Assembly: GCA_007123395.1 (NCBI GenBank) | Contig: SKLD01000264.1 | Location: forward strand, 1-6,920 | Reading direction: 5' to 3' | Origin: Opitutales bacterium | GTDB taxonomy: Bacteria; Verrucomicrobiota; Verrucomicrobiia; Opitutales; Oceanipulchritudinaceae | Length of the DNA: 6,920 nt | Shown: positions 1-5,550 of the stretch, one piece after another | How the letters are laid out: each line of letters starts with the position of its first letter | Position numbering within the stretch: position 1 is the stretch's first letter | Made by a program: the position numbers and the translations under genes | The notes under the pieces: generated by a model | The model's database searches: none | Told to the model about the DNA's origin: nothing | Seen by the model: the letters and a program-made list of their open reading frames with translations, nothing else

Positions 1-171
1 GAGAAAGAGCGGCGTAGGCGAAAACCCTTCCGAAGGTTCCTCCTTTTCGCGCATGAGCTGGGAATGGACCCGCTGCAGTCGGTCGTCATTGAAGCCATGA
101 CCCTCAAAAGTGTCGCGCGGCTCGCCGGTTGTCGGGTATTTGCCCTTATCCTGTGGAAGCTTGTCACTCAT
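1..171 (-). CDS. N-terminus of a probable membrane-anchored cytochrome c / CcoP-like third oxidase subunit (truncated at window edge)
   Basis: My reading of the minus strand from the ATG at 169-171 stays open for 57 codons to the window edge. The protein starts MSDKLPQDKGKYPTTGEP and continues through DTFEGHGFNDDRLQRVHSQ to a stretch ending FSPTPLFL. It is soluble and charged, with a run of Glu/Lys, and turns hydrophobic only at the last visible residues. That fits a short cytoplasmic N-terminus just before a membrane anchor. Its start lies 2 bases after the ccoO stop, with a GGGAG ribosome binding site 8 bases upstream, so it belongs to the same operon. In cbb3 operons the gene after ccoNO usually encodes CcoP, a membrane-anchored dihaem cytochrome c; the GH-rich stretch before the anchor loosely recalls CcoP. 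No CXXCH motif lies in the visible part, so the cytochrome identity is inferred from position. It could instead be another small membrane subunit. Confidence 0.6.
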   Translation of the reverse strand, partial: MSDKLPQDKGKYPTTGEPRDTFEGHGFNDDRLQRVHSQLMREKEEPSEGFSPTPLFL

Positions 172-173
172 GG

Positions 174-884
174 CTATTGCTCCCGCCGCATTTCTGGCAG
201 GTCGTAGTCCTGCCGTAGGTTCATGAGGTAGGCGACAAGATCGCGCGCCCGCTGGGTGGGGATGACTTCCAGTTCGCCCGGGCCGGGATGGAAATCCCCA
301 GGGATCTCGATGGCGTTGGGCGACGGCCCGCGCGATTCACTTATTTCGCGTACCTCGTAGAGAAAGGCGTAGCGCGGCATAATGGAACCCGGCGAAGTGA
401 TCTGCGGATTGAAAAGGTGCTGATGCTGCCACAGCTCACTGTAGCGCAGGCCGACGTTGGCGAGGTCGGGCCCGGTGCGCATGGTGCCAAGCATGACCCG
501 CTCTTGGTGGATGTAGTCGCGGGCAACGGACTGGCGCTCACCCCAACCTCGCTCAAAGTCGGACCCGAAGCCCTGCCGCCGCACCTGCTGCGAGTGGCAG
601 TAGAGACAACCCATTTGCTCGTAGACGCGCTTTCCGCGCTGGGCGGCGCCGACGAGCTGCACGGGCCACGCCTCGACACCTTCTTGGTTCAGACCAAGAC
701 GCATCTCGCCGGTTTCGGGATCCTCGAAAAACACCCCCGCGATGGGGTTGCCCTCGGCGTCGGTCAGCTCCGGCGTGGCGGGCTCGAGGCCGCCGAGCTG
801 GATATTGCTCACCAACACGATCCCGACCCACGAAGATGCGATCGTGAAGAAGACGCCCAAAAACAAAAGTGGTAGGCTCCGCAT
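174..884 (-). CDS. ccoO: cbb3-type cytochrome c oxidase subunit II (CcoO), monohaem cytochrome c
   Basis: Membrane-anchored c-type cytochrome that passes electrons to the CcoN catalytic subunit on the periplasmic side. The 236-residue protein has one N-terminal anchor (about residues 4-27, LPLLFLGVFFTIASSWVGIV). A periplasmic domain follows, with haem site CLYCH at 93-97 in the CcoO-typical context GCLYCHSQQVR, the family stretch GTMRTGPDLANVGLRY at 133-148, and the probable axial Met169 in GSIMPRY. I chose the ATG at 882-884 because it begins just before the anchor, lies 7 bases after the ccoN stop, and has GGGAG 12 bases upstream. An in-frame ATG at 944 would only add 20 residues read through the ccoN 3' end. 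An extra 30-40 residues between the anchor and the haem site, containing DAEGNPIAG, look like a lineage variation. No key residue is missing. Confidence 0.95.
   Translation of the reverse strand: MRSLPLLFLGVFFTIASSWVGIVLVSNIQLGGLEPATPELTDAEGNPIAGVFFEDPETGEMRLGLNQEGVEAWPVQLVGAAQRGKRVYEQMGCLYCHSQQVRRQGFGSDFERGWGERQSVARDYIHQERVMLGTMRTGPDLANVGLRYSELWQHQHLFNPQITSPGSIMPRYAFLYEVREISESRGPSPNAIEIPGDFHPGPGELEVIPTQRARDLVAYLMNLRQDYDLPEMRREQ
180..184 (-). promoter_or_regulatory. Ribosome binding site for the truncated gene after ccoO
   Basis: GGGAG on the minus strand, 8 bases before the ATG at 169-171 and inside the last codons of ccoO. Its good spacing supports that ATG as a real start even though the gene is cut by the window edge. 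Confidence 0.6.
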
Positions 885-891
885 GGCTCGA

Positions 892-2376
892 TCAGGCTCC
901 CGGTGTGAGCAGAGTGGGCTTCGAATCGCTCCCTTTAGCCGCACGTTGGAGGAGCATCCAGACGATGTTGATGAAGAAGGCGACGTGGCCGATGGTTATA
1001 AGGACACCCGTCATGGAGCGCATGACCGTGTAGGGGATCATGTTGCGCATGACTTCCATAAACTCGAAGGCAGCGGTCTCGGTCTCGGGATCGATGGCAT
1101 TGAGCTGCATGCCTTGGACAAATCCGCCAATGGAGAGAACGACCACCATGAGCGTGACGCCGACAGCCGTCGTCCACCAGTGCACCGAAATGAGCATGGC
1201 GCTGGGCCACTCGCGCTTGAGGAGGCGCGGCAGCATGTAGTAGATGCCGCCGAACATGATCATTGTAAAAAAGGAGTACACACCATGGTGCGCGTGCCCC
1301 ACGGTGAAGTGCGTGAAGTGCGTGATCTCGTTGACGCTGCGCAGGGCCATGGCCGAGCCGAGGAGGCTGACCGCCGTATAGTTGATGGCACCGAAGACGA
1401 CGAAGCGGATCGTCGGGCTGGCCCAGCCCTCGCGGTGCAGGCCGACGACCGTCATATGATGGTTGATGGCGACGACGATGACGGGAATGACCATCATGAC
1501 ACTCGCTACCGTGCCGGCGGATATGACCCACGCGGGCACGGGTCCGCCGATAAGGTGGTGCACCCCCGCCCAATTGTAGAAAAGCGCCAGCGCCCAGAAA
1601 CCGATGACGGACAGGTAGTAGCTGTAGATCGGCCGCCCCAGCACCTTGGGGATGAGGTAGTAGGCCGCGCCCACGGCGATGGGCGTAAGCCAAAGACCGA
1701 GGACATTGTGGGCGAACCACCAGTTGGTGAGGGCCTGCACGACACCGCGCGCGGGCTCGAAGACGATCATGATCTGCGCCATGGCGTAGAGCCACGGCAG
1801 CCAGAAAAAGGCGGCGAGGAAGTACCACTGCGAGACGTAGACGTGCCCCGTCTGCCGCCAGCGGAAGAGAAGGATGACCCACACGCCAATGAAGGCGAAG
1901 GCAATGGCGATGATCGGCGTGACATAGGCCGGGAATTCCAACCACTCGACGCCGACCTTGTGTCCGGCGAGGATGCCATAGACGCCGATGGCCACGCCGA
2001 TGTTCCAGAAAATCCCGCCAAAGAGAAAAATGTTGGTGAAGCGCACGCGCGTGCGGCAGAGCCGCGCCATAATCCACGGCGCGACGGCAAAGGAGGCATT
2101 GAAGGCCCAGCCGTAAATCATGGCGTTGAGGTGCGCGCTGCGCACCCGGCCCCACGTCCAGAACTCACTGTCGCCGAGAAAGTCAACGTTGTGAAACTTG
2201 ATCGAAGCGACCAAGGCGAAAACCGTGCCCAGCATGAGCCAGAGCAGACCGCATACGATGAAAAACACCCCGAGGACCTTCATGGAGCGGTCGACTTCGC
2301 TGAGCTTGGCCCACAGGTCGCCTTTCGGTTCCGCCGTGGGGCTCATGGCCTCGGTCAATGTGGATGGAAAACTCAT
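892..2376 (-). CDS. ccoN: cbb3-type cytochrome c oxidase catalytic subunit I (CcoN)
   Basis: Haem-copper oxidase subunit that reduces oxygen to water at a haem b3-CuB centre and pumps protons; about 12 membrane helices in 494 residues, a normal length. The metal ligands are visible: His82 (RSAHLNAMIYG, low-spin haem b), His223 (WFAHNVLG, CuB), Tyr267 with His273/His274 (LFYNWAGVHH, the C-family cross-linked Tyr and CuB pair), and His361 and His363 in VGHAHHG (haem b3 and low-spin haem b). From His223 onward their spacing equals that of the structurally known Pseudomonas stutzeri enzyme as I remember its numbering, with a constant offset of 16. The Tyr-x5-His-His arrangement assigns it to the cbb3 type rather than aa3. 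The ATG at 2374-2376 gives a hydrophilic N-terminus; ATG 2344-2346 (MSPTAEP) is an alternative, and neither has a strong ribosome binding site. It precedes ccoO by 7 bases. Confidence 0.97.
   Translation of the reverse strand: MSFPSTLTEAMSPTAEPKGDLWAKLSEVDRSMKVLGVFFIVCGLLWLMLGTVFALVASIKFHNVDFLGDSEFWTWGRVRSAHLNAMIYGWAFNASFAVAPWIMARLCRTRVRFTNIFLFGGIFWNIGVAIGVYGILAGHKVGVEWLEFPAYVTPIIAIAFAFIGVWVILLFRWRQTGHVYVSQWYFLAAFFWLPWLYAMAQIMIVFEPARGVVQALTNWWFAHNVLGLWLTPIAVGAAYYLIPKVLGRPIYSYYLSVIGFWALALFYNWAGVHHLIGGPVPAWVISAGTVASVMMVIPVIVVAINHHMTVVGLHREGWASPTIRFVVFGAINYTAVSLLGSAMALRSVNEITHFTHFTVGHAHHGVYSFFTMIMFGGIYYMLPRLLKREWPSAMLISVHWWTTAVGVTLMVVVLSIGGFVQGMQLNAIDPETETAAFEFMEVMRNMIPYTVMRSMTGVLITIGHVAFFINIVWMLLQRAAKGSDSKPTLLTPGA
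897..901 (-). promoter_or_regulatory. Probable ribosome binding site for ccoO
   Basis: GGGAG on the minus strand, 12 bases before the ATG at 882-884 and within the final codons of ccoN. The spacing is a little long, but the site favours this start over the upstream in-frame ATG at 944. Confidence 0.45.
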
Positions 2377-2432
2377 CGCGCTGATTGGTATGAAAGGATG
2401 TTCCTACGCGGTTTCGCAAGCGCAAGCGGCAT
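2377..2432. other. 56-base gap between ccoS and ccoN
   Basis: The only gap in the operon longer than a few bases. It holds a short direct repeat (CTTGCG twice on the minus strand, about 2415-2426) and a weak AGGA-ACA-TCCT inverted repeat. I see no convincing -35/-10 pair, terminator or strong ribosome binding site for ccoN. It might hold a processing site or a weak internal promoter, but nothing visible proves it. Confidence 0.4.
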
Positions 2433-2660
2433 TCATTCGCCCCGACGCGGGGCCTCGTCTGGTTTCTCCGGGTTTTGTTTGGGAAAAAAGTCGGTTTGCT
2501 CGCCTTCCGGTTCCTCCTCGTCGTCGAAGATCGTGCGCGAACCCGTCTCCAAGTCGCTGAACTGGCCATCCCGGTAGGCCCACCAGAGAACCGCTGCGGC
2601 GCCGAGGAAAAGCAACCCGGCGAACACCGCCCCAAGAATGATGTAGCCGCCGAACTCCAT
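2433..2660 (-). CDS. ccoS: CcoS-like cbb3 oxidase maturation protein
   Basis: Small single-pass membrane protein of 75 residues, related to CcoS, which is needed to insert cofactors (haem and CuB) into CcoN. The helix spans about residues 5-28. It is followed by the family signature WWAYRDGQFSDLE (26-38) and an acidic segment IFDDEEEPE (44-52). The remaining 20 or so residues are charged and Pro-rich, longer than the short tails I expect for the family. The track of codons allows GTG 2661-2663 or ATG 2658-2660; the ATG gives the usual MEF-type family start and overlaps the previous stop by one base (TGATG), so I prefer it. CcoS is usually encoded with the accessory genes ccoGHI; here it sits immediately before ccoN in the structural operon. 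No ccoG, ccoH or ccoI is in the window. CcoQ is the main alternative, but the GQFxDLE signature favours CcoS. Confidence 0.85.
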   Translation of the reverse strand: MEFGGYIILGAVFAGLLFLGAAAVLWWAYRDGQFSDLETGSRTIFDDEEEPEGEQTDFFPKQNPEKPDEAPRRGE

Positions 2661-3001
2661 CACTCGGCGTTGCCCGCGAGCTTCTCCTCATTTCTTTCGC
2701 GCAATTCCTCCAAGGTGATGCGGAAAAGGTGGTCGTCCACGGCGAGGCGGACAACACCGGCCCCGCGGTCTTCCCACCCGTAAGACGTCATACGGCGGGC
2801 CTGCTCACCGCGCACTTCGTTGCGGATGCGGAAGCGCTCTTCCTCGTGCCGCGCCTCGACGGAGGGCTCGCGCGTGTAGATGTAGGCGACCGTGAAGACT
2901 AGAATAATCGTCACAACGACGCCGATCCAACCGATCGCGGAATTCAGGATCGTCCGGTCGGAGGGCTCGCCGTGCCCGGAGGATGGGTGCGCGTTACTCA
3001 T
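2660..3001 (-). CDS. Uncharacterised single-pass membrane protein between the ACIII and cbb3 genes
   Basis: I cannot name this 113-residue protein. It has a hydrophilic N-terminus (1-21), one strong membrane helix (about 22-43, AIGWIGVVVTIILVFTVAYIY), a highly charged, probably coiled-coil stretch (about 45-71, rich in Glu and Arg), and a C-terminal piece around YGWEDRGAGVVRLAVDDHL (74-92). I recall YGW-x-D-x-x-x-GVVR motifs in small unnamed proteins encoded beside cytochrome oxidase, SCO and ACIII genes. There is no cysteine, so it carries no haem and binds no copper in the Cys-His manner. I chose ATG 2999-3001, which overlaps the actF stop by 8 bases; the longer open frame upstream would read 29 residues inside actF. 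No ribosome binding site is clear, so translation probably depends on actF. Position suggests an accessory subunit or assembly factor of ACIII, of the oxidase, or of both. Confidence 0.8.
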   Translation of the reverse strand: MSNAHPSSGHGEPSDRTILNSAIGWIGVVVTIILVFTVAYIYTREPSVEARHEEERFRIRNEVRGEQARRMTSYGWEDRGAGVVRLAVDDHLFRITLEELRERNEEKLAGNAE

Positions 3002-4301
3002 GGCAGTTGAGGGATTCGTGGATACGCGGATCGCGGACGGGAATCGGGCGGAAGCGGCGGGTGCTGCGGACAAAGGCCCAGAGAACAAGCGCGCCCACGC
3101 CGAGGAACACCGTCACGTCCGTCAGCCCCGGAATGAACTGCCGCACCTCGTAGCCGAGGATGTTGGCGTCGCTGGGCAGCTTCTGCGGGAGAACGTTGAA
3201 GTAGACGTCAAACAAATGAAAAACGAGGATCCAGATCGCAATGAACTTCAGGCGCGTACCGAACTTGCTCTTGTAAAAGAGCAGGAAGATGAAGGGCACG
3301 AAAAAGTGCAGGAACATGAGGGCCATGCTCACCCACCACCACGAGTTGAGCGATCCGTCGGGATTCTTTTCGCGGATATTGTACCAGAAGGTCTCCTCGG
3401 GGATGTTCGCGTTGTAGATGAGGAAATACTGGGAAAAGCTGATGTAGGCCCAGAACACGGTGAAGGCCAGCATGAGGCAGCCCATAAAGTAGAAGTGGGT
3501 CGGCTTCACGATCCCCTTCAGGCCGGTGCCGTCATTACGCGTCGCCTGCCAGAGCAGCAGGAGCACTGTGGCGGAGAGGGCCGCGCGCATGCTCGCGGAG
3601 AAGAACCACACCCCAAACATTGTCGAGAACCAGTGGAAGTTCAGGGACATGAACCAGTCCACGGCGGCCATCGTCGTGACCAGAGCGAGAGCGAACATTC
3701 CAAGCGCGGAGAGGCGGCGCGACCAATAGATGTATTTGTGGTCCCCGGTCTCATCCATGCGGAACGACCACTGCCGCAGAAGGTAGGCGAGGCCCACCCA
3801 TACGCCGATGATGAGGATGAAGCGCAGGACGAAGAAAGCCGTGTTGAGGTAGGGTGCCTTGTGCAGGTAGAGAAGATCCTCCCTCACTGTCACACCCGCG
3901 CCCGCGACTTCGGCGTCGAGATTCATCCACGTCCACGCCACGGCGTCGCTGCCTGCCACGCCGAGAGCGACGAGCGGCACCATAACCAAACCGATGACCG
4001 GAAAGGCGGCGAGAAAATGCTCCAACTGGCGGCGGATAATGACCGACCAACCGGCGTCGAAGAGCCACCAGACCATAATGAGGAAGAGCATCCCGACGAG
4101 AATCGAGGCCCAGAACGTGACAGCCACAAGGTAGCCAAGGAAAGGCCGGGCGGGATCGGCGGCGCTCCCGGTGAAGAGCAGGCCGATGGAGATCACCATG
4201 AGGACGATCCCCGCGATGAGAAGCGGCAGCGAGGGATCGCGCCCGCCTGAGGAGGCGGCGGCCGCACGCCCCGGCGAAATAACGTCGGAACTCGTCGTCA
4301 T
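2994..4301 (-). CDS. actF: Alternative Complex III subunit ActF (NrfD/PsrC-like integral membrane protein)
   Basis: Second large integral membrane subunit of ACIII, a structural relative of ActC. The 435 residues contain about ten helices (roughly 26-44, 56-80, 95-117, 150-175, 198-214, 225-250, 268-297, 322-345, 352-372, 394-411). Family-typical stretches are VDWFMSLNFHWFSTMFGVWF (about 214-233), WAYISFSQYFLIYNANIPEET (284-304) and the Trp-rich WWWVSMALMFLHFFVPF (321-337). The N-terminal 22 residues are Ala/Ser-rich and hydrophilic. ATG 4299-4301 overlaps the actE stop by four bases (ATGA), with GAGGAG 10 bases upstream, so the start is well supported. In solved ACIII structures, ActF sits beside ActC and has been discussed as part of the proton path; that comes from the family rather than this sequence. 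It is the last of the act genes here. Confidence 0.95.
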   Translation of the reverse strand: MTTSSDVISPGRAAAASSGGRDPSLPLLIAGIVLMVISIGLLFTGSAADPARPFLGYLVAVTFWASILVGMLFLIMVWWLFDAGWSVIIRRQLEHFLAAFPVIGLVMVPLVALGVAGSDAVAWTWMNLDAEVAGAGVTVREDLLYLHKAPYLNTAFFVLRFILIIGVWVGLAYLLRQWSFRMDETGDHKYIYWSRRLSALGMFALALVTTMAAVDWFMSLNFHWFSTMFGVWFFSASMRAALSATVLLLLWQATRNDGTGLKGIVKPTHFYFMGCLMLAFTVFWAYISFSQYFLIYNANIPEETFWYNIREKNPDGSLNSWWWVSMALMFLHFFVPFIFLLFYKSKFGTRLKFIAIWILVFHLFDVYFNVLPQKLPSDANILGYEVRQFIPGLTDVTVFLGVGALVLWAFVRSTRRFRPIPVRDPRIHESLNCHE

Positions 4302-4963
4302 AGGTCCAATTCTCCTCTTCGTGCGGCAGGGACGTCGTCGACACTGCCCTGCGAGGCACGCTGCAGGGCGCGCACATACATAATCACTTTCCAGCGGTCC
4401 TCGACCCGGATCTTCGAGCCGTAGGCCCCCATCGTGCCGCGCCCATGGGTTATGGTCTCGAACATCTCGCCGTCGGTCTGGTCGATGAGGCGCTGCTGCA
4501 AGAGGCTGACAATCGTCGGATAGCCGTAGCGTTCGGCGGCGAGCACGCCTCCGCCGTTGCCCGAGTCACCGTGGCAGATGGCGCAGTAGATCTGGTAAAG
4601 ATCGCGCCCGTGGCGCATATTCGACTCCGTCAGGCTTACGGGGATACCGTCACCGTAATCCTCGCCATTGGCGCGCCTGCCGGTGGCGAGGTAGGTGTCC
4701 TCGCGGAAGCGGGTGTCCGGCATGAGGTGCGGAAACTGCTCCTGCTCCGCCGTGATGAAGGGCACGCGGCCGGGAATCTGCGGCCGGTCCATGCGCCCGT
4801 CGGAGAAAAAATTGGTCGCCCCCTGCGGATGGAAACGCGCTTGGTGCTCCATGTCCGGAAAGATCTCGATGGGCGTGCGCTCGCTCTTGCAACCGCGGAA
4901 ACCGAAGACCGTGAGGACAAGGATCAGGAAAAAGGCGTAGAAGATAAAGAAGTTGCGCAGCAT
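4298..4963 (-). CDS. actE: Alternative Complex III subunit ActE (membrane-anchored monohaem cytochrome c)
   Basis: Monohaem c-type cytochrome subunit of ACIII acting on the periplasmic face, which passes electrons out of the complex. The 221 residues start with a hydrophobic segment (about 4-21, NFFIFYAFFLILVLTVFG). The ActE hallmark PIEIFPDMEHQARFHPQ (31-47) follows, then a linker with IPGRVPF. The cytochrome fold has haem site CAICH at 127-131 (LYQIYCAICHGDSGNGGG) and the likely axial Met178 in GRGTMGAYG. Cys25 follows the hydrophobic segment, but the preceding F-R-G is a poor lipobox, so the anchor may be an uncleaved helix. The start is ATG 4961-4963, overlapping the actD stop by one base (TGATG), with GGAGG 10 bases upstream. 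Length and motifs are those of an intact family member. Confidence 0.95.
   Translation of the reverse strand: MLRNFFIFYAFFLILVLTVFGFRGCKSERTPIEIFPDMEHQARFHPQGATNFFSDGRMDRPQIPGRVPFITAEQEQFPHLMPDTRFREDTYLATGRRANGEDYGDGIPVSLTESNMRHGRDLYQIYCAICHGDSGNGGGVLAAERYGYPTIVSLLQQRLIDQTDGEMFETITHGRGTMGAYGSKIRVEDRWKVIMYVRALQRASQGSVDDVPAARRGELDL
4312..4317 (-). promoter_or_regulatory. Ribosome binding site for actF
   Basis: GAGGAG on the minus strand, inside the end of actE and 10 bases before the actF ATG at 4299-4301. Together with the ATGA stop-start overlap it fixes the actF start and points to translational coupling with actE. Confidence 0.7.
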
Positions 4964-5550
4964 CAGGCGTCGTCCTCCGCGTCGTCGTAAATAAGCGTCA
5001 CTTCCGCCGGGCCCAGCTCCTCAAGGAACGCGCGGGTGCTCTCGGCGTCAAAGAGCGGATCTCCCGCCTCGATGACCACCGCGAAGCGGTCGTCCGTGAG
5101 GCTGCTGTATTTTTCGTAGTTGAAAACCGGGTGGTTGTGCATGGGCAGGCGGTTGCAAACGAACATCCCGCCCCAAGCCCCGAAAGCGGCGAGGAGAATG
5201 GTCAACTCGTAGGCCACGGGAAAGGGGAAGATGGGGCTGAAGTACGGCTTGCCGCCCACGATGAGCGGGTAGTCGTAGTAGCCCATGAACCATGCCAGCC
5301 ACATGCCGACAAAAAACCCGATGACCCCGCCGATAAAAACGAAGATGGGTACCTTGGAGCGCCCCAGTCCCATCGCGCCGTCGAGCCCGTGCACGGGAAA
5401 CGGCGTGAGCGCGTCCCACCGGGTATAGCCGGCTTCGCGCACCGTGCGCGCCGCCTCGTAGATGGCGGGCGCGGAGTCAAAGAGCGCCAGCATCCCGTAG
5501 GCCTTGCGGGTGTCAGGGGACGATGCGGTGTTACTTGTGTCCATCGTCAT
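4963..5550 (-). CDS. actD: Alternative Complex III subunit ActD (DUF3341)
   Basis: Membrane subunit of ACIII in the DUF3341 family, 195 residues, normal length. It has a soluble N-terminal domain (about 1-65) with the family stretch GYTRWDALTPFPVHGLDGAMGL (41-62). Two membrane helices follow (about 68-90 and 112-132), linked by a loop with KPYFSPIFPFP (101-111). After the second helix comes NRLPMHNHPVF (133-143), then a soluble C-terminal domain ending in an acidic tail. No redox cofactor motif is present; its role in known complexes is structural. The ATG at 5548-5550 overlaps the end of actC by 20 bases. The second ATG, 5542-5544 (MDTSNT), is preceded by GGA at 7 bases and may be the true start, giving 193 residues. 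It overlaps actE by one base. Confidence 0.95.
   Translation of the reverse strand: MTMDTSNTASSPDTRKAYGMLALFDSAPAIYEAARTVREAGYTRWDALTPFPVHGLDGAMGLGRSKVPIFVFIGGVIGFFVGMWLAWFMGYYDYPLIVGGKPYFSPIFPFPVAYELTILLAAFGAWGGMFVCNRLPMHNHPVFNYEKYSSLTDDRFAVVIEAGDPLFDAESTRAFLEELGPAEVTLIYDDAEDDA
4974..4978 (-). promoter_or_regulatory. Ribosome binding site for actE
   Basis: GGAGG on the minus strand, within the acidic 3' end of actD and 10 bases before the actE ATG at 4961-4963, which shares one base with the actD stop. Confidence 0.65.

Noticed and set aside
942..944. Upstream ATG as ccoO start, giving 256 residues
   Set aside because: It would place 20 hydrophilic residues read out of frame through the ccoN 3' end before the membrane anchor; the ATG at 882-884 has better spacing and context.
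2389..2405. AGGA-ACA-TCCT inverted repeat as a terminator or regulatory hairpin
   Set aside because: The stem is only 4 base pairs with a 3-base loop and no T-run; such a match is expected by chance.
2380..2425. Possible internal promoter upstream of ccoN
   Set aside because: A TTGCGA hexamer exists on the minus strand, but no credible -10 element lies at 16-18 bases from it.
742..2577. 611-codon open frame on the plus strand
   Set aside because: It is antisense to ccoN, ccoS and part of ccoO, all of which have clear family motifs. The translation is rich in His, Asp, Arg and Gly with no domain, as expected for a shadow frame in GC-rich DNA.
3002..3088. Longer start for the small membrane protein, adding 29 residues
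   Set aside because: The added part lies wholly inside actF, is Ala/Ser/Pro-rich like a shadow frame, and has no ribosome binding site.
2892..4250. 452-codon open frame on the plus strand
   Set aside because: Antisense to actF; the product is a low-complexity charged sequence (Glu, His, Arg) with no recognisable motif.
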